46,009 bases of DNA from an uncultured Christensenellaceae bacterium (GCA_910589015.1 CAJUSA010000009.1:48014-94022); one strand, 5' to 3'. Shown: positions 1 through 8,684, counted from the stretch's first letter. Notes: generated by a model not told the origin, from the letters alone. Made by a program: numbers and translations.

Positions 1-171
1 CTCAGAATGACAGGGGATTCTTCGGCAAGCTCAGAATGACAGGGGATTCTTCGGCAAGCTCAGAATGACAGGGGATTCTTCGGCCGGCTCAGAATGACAG
101 GGGATTCTTCGGCAAGCTCAGAATGACGCGTCGGGTAGGGAATTGTCATTCCGAGCGAAGTCGAGGAATCT
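1..171. repeat. Tandem 29-bp repeat plus an inverted copy of a dispersed element
   Basis: Four 29-bp units lie head to tail at 1-29, 30-58, 59-87 and 88-116, with a partial fifth from 117; the third differs only in its last bases. Each unit contains a GATTCTTCGGCAAG part and a CTCAGAATGACA part. At 144-171 a related 28-bp element (TGTCATTCCGAGCGAAGTCG followed by AGGAATCT) appears in the opposite orientation, ending seven bases before the serC stop codon. The array continues beyond the left edge of the window. Related copies occur at 5331-5548, 22795-22956 and 40955-41050. Confidence 0.9.
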
Positions 172-178
172 CAAAAAA

Positions 179-1252
179 TTATTGATTTTCCCGTTCGAAT
201 TTTTTCATGAAATCGACGAGCGCCCGAACGCCTTCGACGGGCATGGCGTTGTAAATCGAGGCGCGCATGCCGCCCACGAGACGGTGACCTTTGAGCGAAA
301 CAAGCCCTGCCTGCGCCGCTTCCTTTACAAACTTCGCGTCTAATTCCGCCGAAGGCGTAACAAAGGGCACGTTCATGATCGAACGGTCTTTTTTCACGAC
401 GTCGTTGCGGTAGAAGGAAGAATCGTCGATAAAGTCATACAATATGCCCGCTTTGTATTCGTTGATCTCGTTCACGGCTTTGATGCCGCCCAACCGTTTC
501 AAACGGCGCAGCACAAGCGTCGCAATATAAATAGGGAAACAGGGCGGCGTATTGTATAAGCTCTTGTTTTCGTCCTGTACGTTCCATTTAAGCATGGTGG
601 GGCAGGCGGGCAGAGGATCGTGCGCAAGCGACCGTTTTGCGATGACGAGCGTGACGCCCGCCGGCGCAAGGTTTTTCTGCGCGCCCGCATAGATCACGCC
701 GAACTGATTGACGTCGATCTCGCGCGAGAGAATATCCGACGACATATCGGCAACGAGCGGCGCCTTCGTTTTGGGGAATTGCGTATAACGCGTGCCGAAA
801 ATCGTGTTGTTAGCGCAGATATGCACATAATCGGTATCCTCGCGGAAGGGCACGGTTGCAAGATCGGGAATGTAAGAATATGTTTTATCCTGCGAGGACG
901 CAACGCAGCAGGCGTCGCCGTAGATCTTGCCTTCTTCGTAAGCCTTTTTGGCAAAATTGCCCGTGACGAGATAATCGGCTCTGCCCTTGTGCATCAGGTT
1001 AAGGGGCACCGCCGCGAACTGCTGACTCGCGCCGCCCTGCACGAAGATGACGAGGTAATCGTCGGGAACGTGCAAAAGTTCGCGCAAAAGCCCTTCGCCT
1101 TCGTTCACGATTTCTTCGAACGCTTTGTTGCGGTGCGAAATTTCGGTTACGGACATGCCCGTGCCCGCAAAGTTCAGAAGGTCGCGCTGCGCCTCTTCGA
1201 GCACGTCGGTAGGCAGCATAGAGGGTCCTGCGGAAAAGTTATAAGTACGCAT
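179..1252 (-). CDS. serC: Phosphoserine aminotransferase SerC
   Basis: This is a PLP-dependent class V aminotransferase that converts 3-phosphohydroxypyruvate and glutamate to O-phosphoserine in serine (and possibly pyridoxine) synthesis. The 357-residue length is normal. The start NFSAGPSMLP, the HRNKAFEEI segment and the PLP-lysine region YAGAQKNLAPAG (Lys193) are all typical. The ATG at 1252 is chosen over an in-frame TTG at 1267 because GAGGTG sits seven bases before it. A good minus-strand promoter lies at 1285-1313. It appears to be a single-gene unit; serA is not in the window. The repeat array begins right after the stop codon. Confidence 0.95.
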   Translation of the reverse strand: MRTYNFSAGPSMLPTDVLEEAQRDLLNFAGTGMSVTEISHRNKAFEEIVNEGEGLLRELLHVPDDYLVIFVQGGASQQFAAVPLNLMHKGRADYLVTGNFAKKAYEEGKIYGDACCVASSQDKTYSYIPDLATVPFREDTDYVHICANNTIFGTRYTQFPKTKAPLVADMSSDILSREIDVNQFGVIYAGAQKNLAPAGVTLVIAKRSLAHDPLPACPTMLKWNVQDENKSLYNTPPCFPIYIATLVLRRLKRLGGIKAVNEINEYKAGILYDFIDDSSFYRNDVVKKDRSIMNVPFVTPSAELDAKFVKEAAQAGLVSLKGHRLVGGMRASIYNAMPVEGVRALVDFMKKFERENQ

Positions 1253-1284
1253 TTTGTCACCTCGCAAAATAGTATATTATTCTT

Positions 1285-1313
1285 ATTATAATCTATTTGG
1301 AAGATTTTGACAA
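1285..1313 (-). promoter_or_regulatory. Promoter of serC
   Basis: On the minus strand, TTGTCA and TATAAT are separated by exactly 17 bases, about 33 bases upstream of the serC ATG. Confidence 0.7.
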
Positions 1314-1404
1314 CAATCTGACGGATATTCGTGCAAAAGTTTGCTAAAAATCGCTTTTTTGCAAAAAATATCCGAAAGGTTTCCGAAAAAAATCGATAAA
1401 AGTA

Positions 1405-1433
1405 TTTACATTTGAGCAAATTTAGTGTAAAAT
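1405..1433 (+). promoter_or_regulatory. Promoter of the 1504 gene
   Basis: TTTACA (1405-1410) and TAAAAT (1428-1433) are separated by 17 bases, with the ATG about 70 bases downstream. The region is AT-rich, unlike the flanking genes. Confidence 0.65.
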
Positions 1434-1503
1434 AGAATACGGCAATTAGTTAGAATCCCTTACCCTAATTGTTCAGTACACTAAAAACATTCACGAGGTT
1501 TCT

Positions 1504-3201
1504 ATGGCACAGAATTATGACAACTCCGATCCCGTCGTCTTGGAAGGGGTTTACAAGAGCATTGCAAGCAGTGTCAGCCAGGTTCGCCAGTCGGTAAACG
1601 ACGTTCAGGAGACGGTGAGCAAGGAATTGCAATATAATTCCGCGCAGCAGATGTCTGCGTACGAAGCGCTTGTCGATTCGTTCGAGCAGGGGGTGGAATC
1701 TCTCCTTGCCGAATTGCGTTACGTCGCGCAGCAGAACAGTACGATATACGAATACAATCAACTCGGTTACGATAAGCTCAAACAGGAACTTATCGAAGCC
1801 GTGAAGTCGGGCACGCAGGCGATCGAACAGAAGAGCGATGAGAAACTTGCCGAAATGAGCAGGGAACTCGAACGCCGTCAGGACGAGCGCGTGCATCGTC
1901 TTCGCGCCGAATTGCTTGCCGCGATCCGCGGCATGGGGCCGCGCACCGCGGGCGGCGACGAGGCGACGACCGAGATCATCGACGGTTACGAAGTGCACGA
2001 CGACATCGAAGAGGTGCGCACGCTTGCCGAAGAAACGCGCGATCTGCTCACAACCGTGCGCGAGGAACTCAAAGAACGCACGGCGGTGCGCGTCGAAAAA
2101 GCCGAGAGCGAAAACACCGAGAACGAAACCGAAAGCGAACTCGATTACGACGTGCTTGCCGAAAAAATCGTTTCCGTGCTGCCCGAAGTCGACTACGATA
2201 TGGTGGCGGATAAGGTTGCCGCGGCGATCCCGCAGACCGACGCCGACGCGGTTGCCGATAAGGTTGCCGCCGCGATCGGACCCATCGACGAAAACGCCCT
2301 TGCCGACAAAGTGGCGGAAGCGATCCCGCTTATCGATTACGATCTGATTGCCGAACGCGTTGCCGCCGCCCTCAACGGCGAGGACGCCAAAGAACACGAA
2401 AAGAGCGAAGAGAGCGTCGCGCTGAGCGAAGAGAAGATCGCCGAAGCCGTCGAGGAAAAGCTCGATTACGAGCGCATTGCCGTCCGCGTGGCGGAACTGC
2501 TCAAAGACGACATGAAAGATATCGTGGTCGTGGCGCCCGTTGCTGCGCCCGCGCCCGCCGAAGAACACGCCGAAGAGCTGGCGGTTGCCGCCGAACCCGT
2601 TGTGGTCGCGGCAGAACCCGAGCCTGCGCCCGTCGTGGTCGTCGCGCCGCCCGCACCCAAACCCAAGAAGAAACCCGCGCCCGCCGCCGAAGAAGAGGAA
2701 CAGACGGTGCGCTATAAGTATAGCTTTACCGCGAAGATCGTCACGAGCGATACCGACGTGAAGGAATATTATTCGCAGTTGAAGAACGCTTTCCTCTCGT
2801 ACCCGAGCACGGCGTCGCAGATCAACTGGGCAAACGACCGGTTCTCTTACGAGAATGAAACGATCGCAAAAGTCGGCGTACGCGGCAAAACACTGTGCCT
2901 GTATCTTGCGCTCGACCCGTACGAATTGCCCGAATCGGTGTACCACCAGACGTTCGCGGGCGACACCAAGATGTATGAAAAGACGCCTACGATGGTAAAA
3001 ATAAAGAGCGGCGTCGCGTTGAAGAGGGCGTTGCGGCTCATCGCATTGCTCATGGAAAAGAACGGCGCGGTGCTCGAGGAAGAACGGTCGGTCGATTACG
3101 CCTCGCAGTTCCCTTACCGCAGCGAGGAAGATCTTTTGCAGGAAGGGCTTGTGAAAGCCGTCCTTGTGGGAAAATCCGAATCGGACTTTGTAAGAAAGTA
3201 A
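1504..3201 (+). CDS. Unknown 565-residue protein with 16-residue helical repeats
   Basis: I cannot assign a function. Residues 1-200 are charged and look helical or coiled-coil. Residues about 214-290 contain five consecutive 16-residue repeats of the type DYDMVADKVAAAIPQT, with a further related segment LDYERIAVRVAELL near 320. A long Ala/Pro/Glu linker follows at about 340-400. The C-terminal 160 residues form a compact-looking domain (RYKYSFTAKIVTSDTDVKEY, then RGKTLCLYLALDP). I believe this C-terminal module recurs in unnamed Clostridia proteins, but I know no role for it. There is no signal peptide or membrane segment, so it is probably cytoplasmic. It has its own promoter and terminator and is monocistronic. 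Confidence 0.85.
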   Translation: MAQNYDNSDPVVLEGVYKSIASSVSQVRQSVNDVQETVSKELQYNSAQQMSAYEALVDSFEQGVESLLAELRYVAQQNSTIYEYNQLGYDKLKQELIEAVKSGTQAIEQKSDEKLAEMSRELERRQDERVHRLRAELLAAIRGMGPRTAGGDEATTEIIDGYEVHDDIEEVRTLAEETRDLLTTVREELKERTAVRVEKAESENTENETESELDYDVLAEKIVSVLPEVDYDMVADKVAAAIPQTDADAVADKVAAAIGPIDENALADKVAEAIPLIDYDLIAERVAAALNGEDAKEHEKSEESVALSEEKIAEAVEEKLDYERIAVRVAELLKDDMKDIVVVAPVAAPAPAEEHAEELAVAAEPVVVAAEPEPAPVVVVAPPAPKPKKKPAPAAEEEEQTVRYKYSFTAKIVTSDTDVKEYYSQLKNAFLSYPSTASQINWANDRFSYENETIAKVGVRGKTLCLYLALDPYELPESVYHQTFAGDTKMYEKTPTMVKIKSGVALKRALRLIALLMEKNGAVLEEERSVDYASQFPYRSEEDLLQEGLVKAVLVGKSESDFVRK

Positions 3202-3208
3202 AACTTAG

Positions 3209-3240
3209 AGAGCCGAGTTTCTCGGCTCTTTCATTATTTA
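3209..3240 (+). terminator. Terminator after the 1504 gene
   Basis: AGAGCCGAG (3209-3217) and CTCGGCTCT (3221-3229) form a perfect nine-base stem with a TTT loop, followed by a T-rich tail. Confidence 0.85.
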
Positions 3241-3251
3241 TACGAATCAAT

Positions 3252-3276
3252 TATCCTCCGTCGCAGGCGGGGGATA
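3252..3276 (+). promoter_or_regulatory. Hairpin in the RNase J leader
   Basis: TATCCTCCG and CGGGGGATA can pair (nine pairs, one G-U) across a seven-base loop, ending 12 bases before the ribosome binding site of the RNase J gene. It lacks a T-run, so it is not a terminator. It could affect RNase J translation or mRNA stability; this is inferred from position only. Confidence 0.4.
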
Positions 3277-3301
3277 CATATGCTGTTAAAAGGAGTTATT
3301 T

Positions 3302-5317
3302 TTGAAAAACACAGACAAAAACAAACGTACGCACGATACGACGGACGCGATCGAACTTGCCATTCTCAACGGATTGGAGCAATACAGTCGCGAACAGGCG
3401 GAAAACGCCAAGCGGACGGGCAAGAATGCGCCGCGCGCGGCTCAGAACGGACAGCGGCAAGGCGGCGAATTGCGCAGCCGCGAAGCGATGGAAGAGGCGG
3501 GTTACAAGAAAAAACGCCCTTCGCGCGCCAAGGGCAAGGGCACGCAGATGAAACCGCAAAGCGCCGAAGGCACGCCGCAGAACAACGCGCGGCGCGACGG
3601 AAAGAACGAAGGGCGCGGCGGCAACGTGCAACCCGAGAAACAGGCGGGCGACCGCAGGCAGAAGAACAAGAAGAAACCCGTTAAGGTGCTGTTCTTCGGC
3701 GGCGTGGGTGAAATCGGCAAAAACATGACGGCGATCGAATACGGAAACGATATCATCGTCATCGACGCAGGGATCATCTTCCCCACTGAGGAAATGCCGG
3801 GCATCGACCTTGTGTTTCCCGATATTTCCTATTTAGTGCAGAACAGGCATAAGATCCGCGGCTTGTTTTTAACGCACGGACACGAAGACCACATCGGCGG
3901 AGTGCCGTATTTTCTCAAAGAATTGCCCGGCGTAACCGTTTACGGAAGTAAACTCACGCTGGCGCTTGTCGACAACAAACTGCGCGAACACCGCCTGAAC
4001 AACGTTGACGAACGAACGGTGAAACCCAAAGACAGGGTAAAGGCAGGCGTGTTCAACGTTAATTTTGTGAGCGTCAACCACTCGATCGCAGGCGCGCTTG
4101 CCCTGGCAATCGAAACGCCTTACGGAATCATCTTCCACAGCGGTGACTTCAAAATCGATTTAACGCCCGTTGCGGGTGCGCCCATCGACCTCGAAGAGAT
4201 CGCCTCTTACGGGAAGCGCGGCGTGCTTTTGTATTTGGGCGAATCGACCAATATCGAGCGGCAGGGCTTTACGATGAGCGAAAAGGTCGTGGGAACGACG
4301 CTCGAACACCTGTTTGCGGCGCATGCCGACAAACGGCTGATCATCGCTACGTTTGCGTCGAACGTGCACCGTTTGCAACAGATCATCGATATCGCGGTGA
4401 AATACCGCCGCAAAGTCGCGCTTTCGGGGCGCAGTATGTTCAACGTTGTCGAGGCGGCGGCGAAGATCGGGGAAATCAGCATTCCCGAGGGGGTGCTCGT
4501 CGACGTCGAAAAGACAAAGAACTTTTTCGACCGCGAGATCGTCATTATTTCCACGGGTTCGCAGGGCGAGCCGATGAGCGCGCTCACGCGCATGGCGGAC
4601 GGCGAATTCAATAAAGTGACGATCGGCGCGAACGATACCGTTATCATTTCGGCAAGCCCGATCCCCGGCAACGAGCGCATGGTTTACAGGGTGATCAACA
4701 ACCTCTATAAACGCGGCGCCGACGTCGTTTACGAAAGTCTGGAAAAAATCCATGTTTCGGGACATGCTTGTCAGGAAGAGCATAAAATTCTGCATTCGCT
4801 CTTAAAACCTAAATTCTTTATTCCCGTGCACGGCGAATACCGTCATTTGAAGCGCCACGTTCTGTTGGCGCAGGAAATGGGCTTGTCGCCCGCGCAGACC
4901 TTCATTCCCGAGATCGGCGCGTGCGTTCTGCTCACCGACGACAGTTTGAAACAGGGTGAGAGCTTCCCTGCGGGCGCGCGGCTCATCGACGGCGCGGGGT
5001 TCGAAGATCTGGGCACGAGCGAGGTGCTCAAAGACCGCATTCTCATGTCGAGCGAGGGCTTGTTTATCGTTTCGCTTGCGTGTTCGGGGGGCGCGATCGT
5101 GGGCGAACCCGTGATCGAACCGCGCGGATTTGTCTTTTCGGACGAGCGCAATTATATGGCGGAACTCAAAGACGTCGTCGCGCATGCGATCGACGGCGTC
5201 AATACGAACGGGGGTGCTGGCGAGCTCAAAAACGCCGTGCGCCGCGCCATGAAAACCTATCTTTACAAAAAGACCAAACAGTCGCCCATGATCGTGACGA
5301 TCGTCAACGAAATTTAA
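3302..5317 (+). CDS. rnj: Ribonuclease J with a basic N-terminal extension
   Basis: RNase J is a metallo-beta-lactamase/beta-CASP ribonuclease with 5'-exo and endonuclease activity in mRNA decay and rRNA processing. The metal-binding motif THGHEDHIGG is at residues 191-200, HSGDFKID follows, and the beta-CASP/C-terminal part includes SGHACQEEHK and FIPVHGEYRHLKRH. The family is usually about 555 residues. Here the protein has 671 because of an N-terminal, Lys/Arg/Gln/Gly-rich, apparently disordered extension of about 125 residues that may bind RNA. The start is TTG at 3302, with AAAGGAG six bases upstream. No second RNase J paralogue is in the window, so J1 versus J2 cannot be decided. Confidence 0.95.
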   Translation: MKNTDKNKRTHDTTDAIELAILNGLEQYSREQAENAKRTGKNAPRAAQNGQRQGGELRSREAMEEAGYKKKRPSRAKGKGTQMKPQSAEGTPQNNARRDGKNEGRGGNVQPEKQAGDRRQKNKKKPVKVLFFGGVGEIGKNMTAIEYGNDIIVIDAGIIFPTEEMPGIDLVFPDISYLVQNRHKIRGLFLTHGHEDHIGGVPYFLKELPGVTVYGSKLTLALVDNKLREHRLNNVDERTVKPKDRVKAGVFNVNFVSVNHSIAGALALAIETPYGIIFHSGDFKIDLTPVAGAPIDLEEIASYGKRGVLLYLGESTNIERQGFTMSEKVVGTTLEHLFAAHADKRLIIATFASNVHRLQQIIDIAVKYRRKVALSGRSMFNVVEAAAKIGEISIPEGVLVDVEKTKNFFDREIVIISTGSQGEPMSALTRMADGEFNKVTIGANDTVIISASPIPGNERMVYRVINNLYKRGADVVYESLEKIHVSGHACQEEHKILHSLLKPKFFIPVHGEYRHLKRHVLLAQEMGLSPAQTFIPEIGACVLLTDDSLKQGESFPAGARLIDGAGFEDLGTSEVLKDRILMSSEGLFIVSLACSGGAIVGEPVIEPRGFVFSDERNYMAELKDVVAHAIDGVNTNGGAGELKNAVRRAMKTYLYKKTKQSPMIVTIVNEI

Positions 5318-5330
5318 GGGCGCGGATAAA

Positions 5331-5548
5331 ACGAGATGTTTCGACTACGCTCAACATGACAGTAAGTTGTGGTCATCATGACGGTAGACTACGCTCAACA
5401 TGACGGTAAGTTGTGGTCAACAGGGCATTAAGCTACGCTCAACATGACAGTGGTGCGCGGAAAAAACGAGATGTTTCGACTACGCTCAACATGACAGCGG
5501 ACTGTGTTCAGGGTTTTGTTTGTCATTCCGAGCGAAGTCGAGGAATCT
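5331..5548. repeat. Composite intergenic repeat array
   Basis: Copies of CGACTACGCTCAACATGACA and variants occur at about 5341-5360, 5388-5404, 5432-5450 and 5475-5497. A block of about 40 bases (CGCGGA..AACGAGATGTTTCGAC..) at 5321-5362 recurs at 5457-5499. The array ends at 5521-5548 with the same 28-bp element found at 144-171. It fills the gap between RNase J and the next gene. Confidence 0.85.
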
Positions 5549-5572
5549 AAATGGCGAGCAAAGGGGGGGATT

Positions 5573-6193
5573 ATGAGAAGAAATCTGATTGCCGTATGCG
5601 CGTTGGTAGGCGTGAGCACGGCGGCGTTTCTTGCCGTTACCGTATTGGGTATCATCTGGAAAAACGCCGTGATGATCGCGGTCGGCGCGGTCATGTCGCT
5701 CGTTGCGCTTTGGGTGACGGCGGGCAGCATCTACCGCGAACGCACCTATGAAGTGTTTGAAAAAAAGTTCGGCGCACGCGATTATGCGGGCGCGCTCGAA
5801 ACGCTCGACAAAGCGGCGCAAAACCACTTCTTCTTCCCGATGTTCCGCACGGTCGCTTATCAGCTCTATATCCGCGGCGAGCTTGCCGTCGATAATCTTG
5901 CCGAGGCGGCGAAATACGTCGATCTGCTGCGCCACGTCGGCGGCGACGGCTGGAAATTCCGCACGGCATACTACGTCGTGCTCTTCAATCTCGACTGGGG
6001 CGAATACGCCGTCGCGCGGGAAGAATTCGAGGAATTCGAAAAAGCCTGCGCTCACTCGTCGCTCTACAAAGAGCAACTCGAAACGCTGCGCGCCCTGTTG
6101 GGGCGGATAAACGGCGGCGACGATCCGCTGCCCGAGAGCGTGAAAAAATCGCCTTATCCCGTTGTGGGTCGCATTGTGGAACGGTGTTGCTGA
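5573..6193 (+). CDS. Membrane protein with two N-terminal helices and a TPR-like tail
   Basis: No family was recognised. The 206-residue protein starts with two hydrophobic helices (about residues 5-27 and 32-54), followed by a cytoplasmic helical region with alternating Ala/Tyr-rich helices (RDYAGALETLDKAAQN, GEYAVAREEFEEFEKA) that look like TPR repeats. The frame is open back to 5504 through the repeat element, where it would encode PSEVEES. I prefer the ATG at 5573 because AAGGGGGGG precedes it and the upstream residues come from repeat DNA. It ends one base before trmR, so it is probably co-transcribed with it. Confidence 0.75.
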   Translation: MRRNLIAVCALVGVSTAAFLAVTVLGIIWKNAVMIAVGAVMSLVALWVTAGSIYRERTYEVFEKKFGARDYAGALETLDKAAQNHFFFPMFRTVAYQLYIRGELAVDNLAEAAKYVDLLRHVGGDGWKFRTAYYVVLFNLDWGEYAVAREEFEEFEKACAHSSLYKEQLETLRALLGRINGGDDPLPESVKKSPYPVVGRIVERCC

Positions 6194-6194
6194 G

Positions 6195-6788
6195 ATGGCG
6201 GACGATCGGTACGAACAACTGAACGCCCTGCGCGAACGGGCGAAAGAGGGGCGCGATCCCACCGCGGCGGACGAAACGCTCGCTCTGCTTTGCGACCTCG
6301 TGCAAAAATTGCAACCCGAACGCGTGCTCGAAATCGGGGCGGGCGAGGGGCTTACTTCGATTGCGTTGCTTATAGGCGGCGCAGCGCGCTTGACGGCGAT
6401 CGAATGCGATGCGGAACGCGCGCGGCGCGCGCGGGAAAATTTTGCGCACTTCGGTCTTGCCGACCGCGTGACGCTCATCGAGGATGATGCGGGGCGCGTT
6501 CTGCCCGCGCTCGAAGAGGACGGCGCATACGGGCTTATCTTTCTGGACGGCCCGAAGGCGCAGTACCGCCGATATTTTGCCGATTGCAAACGGCTCTTGA
6601 AAAGGGGCGGCGTGCTCGTATCCGACGATATTCTGCTTTTCGGTTACGTCACGGGCGAACCGCCTAAAAAACGCAAAATGCTGGCGGAACATATCCGCGA
6701 ATACATTGCAATGTTGCAAAGCGATCCTGCGTTCGAAACGGAAATTCTGCCGTTTGGCGAAGGGGTTGCGGTGAGCAGGAAATTATGA
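6195..6788 (+). CDS. trmR: tRNA 5-hydroxyuridine methyltransferase TrmR-like
   Basis: This is a class I SAM-dependent O-methyltransferase of the YrrM/COMT-like family. VLEIGAGEGLTSIAL is the SAM-binding motif I, AIECDAERARRA is motif II, and IFLDGPKAQYRRYF is the acidic/Lys motif of this family. The TrmR assignment (methylation of ho5U34 to mo5U34 in tRNA) rests on the next gene, a U32-family TrhP protein with a four-base ATGA overlap, the same order as in Bacillus. ATG 6195 is chosen; an upstream in-frame GTG at 6162 would overlap the previous gene. Any other small-molecule COMT function is less likely given the neighbour. Confidence 0.8.
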   Translation: MADDRYEQLNALRERAKEGRDPTAADETLALLCDLVQKLQPERVLEIGAGEGLTSIALLIGGAARLTAIECDAERARRARENFAHFGLADRVTLIEDDAGRVLPALEEDGAYGLIFLDGPKAQYRRYFADCKRLLKRGGVLVSDDILLFGYVTGEPPKKRKMLAEHIREYIAMLQSDPAFETEILPFGEGVAVSRKL

Positions 6789-7975
6789 AACCCGAATTGT
6801 TAGCCCCTGCGGGCAATCTGAAAAAGCTGTATCTTGCTTTTTTGTACGGCGCGGACGCCGTGTATCTGGGCGGAAAGGACTTTTCGCTGCGTACGTTTGC
6901 CGATAATTTTACCGAAGAAGAAATGCGCGAGGGGATTTCCTTTGCGCATGCGCGCGGAAAAAAGGTATACGTCACCGCAAATATCTTTGCCAAAAACCGC
7001 GACGAGGGCGCGCTGCGCGCCTATTTTGCGTTTTTGCAGGATTGCGGCGCCGACGCCGTGCTCATATCCGACCCCGGCGTTCTGCGCCTATGCCGAAACG
7101 TTGCGCCCCGACTGAATATTCATATTTCCACGCAGGCGAACACGCTCAACGCGCAGGCGGCGGCGTTCTGGCAGGAAGCGGGGGCGAGCCGCGTGGTACT
7201 GGCGCGCGAACTTTCGATCGAAGAGATTGCGCATATCCACCGTGAAAATCCCGCGCTCGAACTCGAAGTGTTCGTGCACGGCGCCATGTGCATTTCTTAC
7301 AGCGGAAGGTGCTATCTTTCCGATTATCTCGACAACCGTCCCGCCAACCGCGGCGCGTGCGTGCAAGCTTGTCGCCGCAAATTCCGCGTGCAGAGCGAGG
7401 GCGCGGAAGGCTGGCTCGATCTTACCGAGGACGAAAAGGGCGCGTATCTGCTTAACAGCAAAGATCTCAACATGAGCGCGTATCTTGATGAGCTTGCCGC
7501 CGCAGGCGCTTGTTCGTTCAAGATCGAAGGGCGTATGAAGAGCGAATATTATCTGGCGACCGTCGTCAATGCTTACCGCCGTATCCTCGACGGGGGATAC
7601 AGTCAAACGCTGGCGCGCGAACTCGATTGCGCGGCGCGGCGTGAATTTACCACCGCTTATGCGTTCGGGGAAAATAAGCATACGGTTGCCTACGGAAACG
7701 ATCGGGCGGGTTCGTGCGAATATATTGCCAACGTGCTCGGTTGGGAAAACGGCGTTGCAAAAGCCGAAATGCGTTCGCGTTTTTACGAGGGCGAAACGCT
7801 CGAAGTACTCTCGCCTTCCGCGGCGTTTTTGTCGCAGATATCCGTCACGGATATGAAAGACGCGCAGGGGCAGCCTTGCGCCGACGCCAAATTGGTGCAG
7901 GGGATCTATACGTTTTCCTGCCCCGTTCCGCTTGCGGCAGGCGATATTCTGCGCCGCAGGCATATAGATCGATAG
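6785..7975 (+). CDS. trhP: Peptidase U32-family tRNA hydroxylation protein TrhP-like
   Basis: Proteins of this family (YrrN/YrrO/YegQ group) carry out prephenate-dependent hydroxylation of U34 in tRNA to ho5U, despite the old 'collagenase' name. The U32 signature is clear: EVFVHGAMCISYSGRCYLS around residues 156-174, followed by NRGACVQACRRKFRV. The N-terminus PELLAPAGNLKKLYLAF and KIEGRMKSEYY are also typical. At 396 residues it is a complete single protein of this class. It overlaps trmR by four bases, so the two are likely translationally coupled. Bacillus has two TrhP paralogues; only one is here. Confidence 0.88.
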   Translation: MKPELLAPAGNLKKLYLAFLYGADAVYLGGKDFSLRTFADNFTEEEMREGISFAHARGKKVYVTANIFAKNRDEGALRAYFAFLQDCGADAVLISDPGVLRLCRNVAPRLNIHISTQANTLNAQAAAFWQEAGASRVVLARELSIEEIAHIHRENPALELEVFVHGAMCISYSGRCYLSDYLDNRPANRGACVQACRRKFRVQSEGAEGWLDLTEDEKGAYLLNSKDLNMSAYLDELAAAGACSFKIEGRMKSEYYLATVVNAYRRILDGGYSQTLARELDCAARREFTTAYAFGENKHTVAYGNDRAGSCEYIANVLGWENGVAKAEMRSRFYEGETLEVLSPSAAFLSQISVTDMKDAQGQPCADAKLVQGIYTFSCPVPLAAGDILRRRHIDR

Positions 7976-7994
7976 ATAAAGCATAAAATAAGAC

Positions 7995-8684
7995 GTGAAA
8001 CGTCGTATTTTTTTGCAACGCGCGGCGGCGGGGATCGCTCTTGCCGCTGTTTTAATCTCGATTTTCGCCTTTACGGCATGGTGGAGTGTACGCGACTATG
8101 CGCGCGTCGAACTTTCAAAGACCTATTATCTGCTCGTGCGGGAATGCGACGAGGAAACCTCGGTGAGCGTATCCACGCAGGTGTATCTTTCGGGCGGGGC
8201 GGGATATCTCATCAAAAAGGGCAGGCAGGAATGCGTCGTATTGTCCTGTTACTATACCGAACGCGACGCCGAGCTGGTGCGGCGCAATCTGACGGACAAA
8301 GGGCTTGCGGTGCAGACGGTGGAATACGCGAGCGTCGATTTCGAGCTGAGCGGCAACGCTGCGGCGTATGCGCAAAGCATCGTTTCCAACGTTGAAACGG
8401 CGGATAGCAACGCGCGGTTGCTGTTTGATACGGCGAACAAACTCGAACGAACGGAAATTTCGCAGGAAGAGGCGCGCGCCGCAGTGCGCGGGGCGGTTGC
8501 CTCGCTCGGCGGGTTGCGCAAGTCCAACGAGGGGGCGTTTTTCGAGCGCTGGAACGCCGCGCTCGCAAGCGCCGAACGCAAAGGGCGCGAAATTGCGAGC
8601 GGCATTCTCTTTGCGAAGGATCTGCGGTACTTGCAGGTGCAGCTTACCGCCGCAATCGTCAATGCCGACAGTCTGTTTGCCTGA
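7995..8684 (+). CDS. Membrane-anchored protein, possible SPOR-like domain
   Basis: The function is unknown. The 229-residue protein begins with a short basic segment and one hydrophobic helix (about residues 10-31) that is likely a signal anchor. The next 75 residues (YYLLVRECDEE, then YYTERDAELVRRNLTDKG and VQTVEY) have the strand-helix-strand look of a SPOR peptidoglycan-binding domain, but this is only a resemblance. The last 110 residues are predicted helical. The start is GTG at 7995, 20 bases after the trhP stop, with no strong ribosome binding site. It lies in the same transcription unit as trmR-trhP. Confidence 0.7.
   Translation: MKRRIFLQRAAAGIALAAVLISIFAFTAWWSVRDYARVELSKTYYLLVRECDEETSVSVSTQVYLSGGAGYLIKKGRQECVVLSCYYTERDAELVRRNLTDKGLAVQTVEYASVDFELSGNAAAYAQSIVSNVETADSNARLLFDTANKLERTEISQEEARAAVRGAVASLGGLRKSNEGAFFERWNAALASAERKGREIASGILFAKDLRYLQVQLTAAIVNADSLFA

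Noticed and set aside
1..127. Possible CRISPR array (regular 29-bp repeats)
   Set aside because: The units are directly adjacent without unique spacers, and no cas genes are near; it is a simple tandem repeat of a dispersed element.
1465..2946. A 493-codon open frame on the minus strand
   Set aside because: It is antisense to the 1504 gene, has a Phe/His/Arg-heavy composition produced by reading the repeats backwards, and has no ribosome binding site or promoter.
5504..5572. Upstream start for the membrane protein gene at 5573
   Set aside because: The extra codons come from the repeat element, and the strong ribosome binding site lies directly before 5573.
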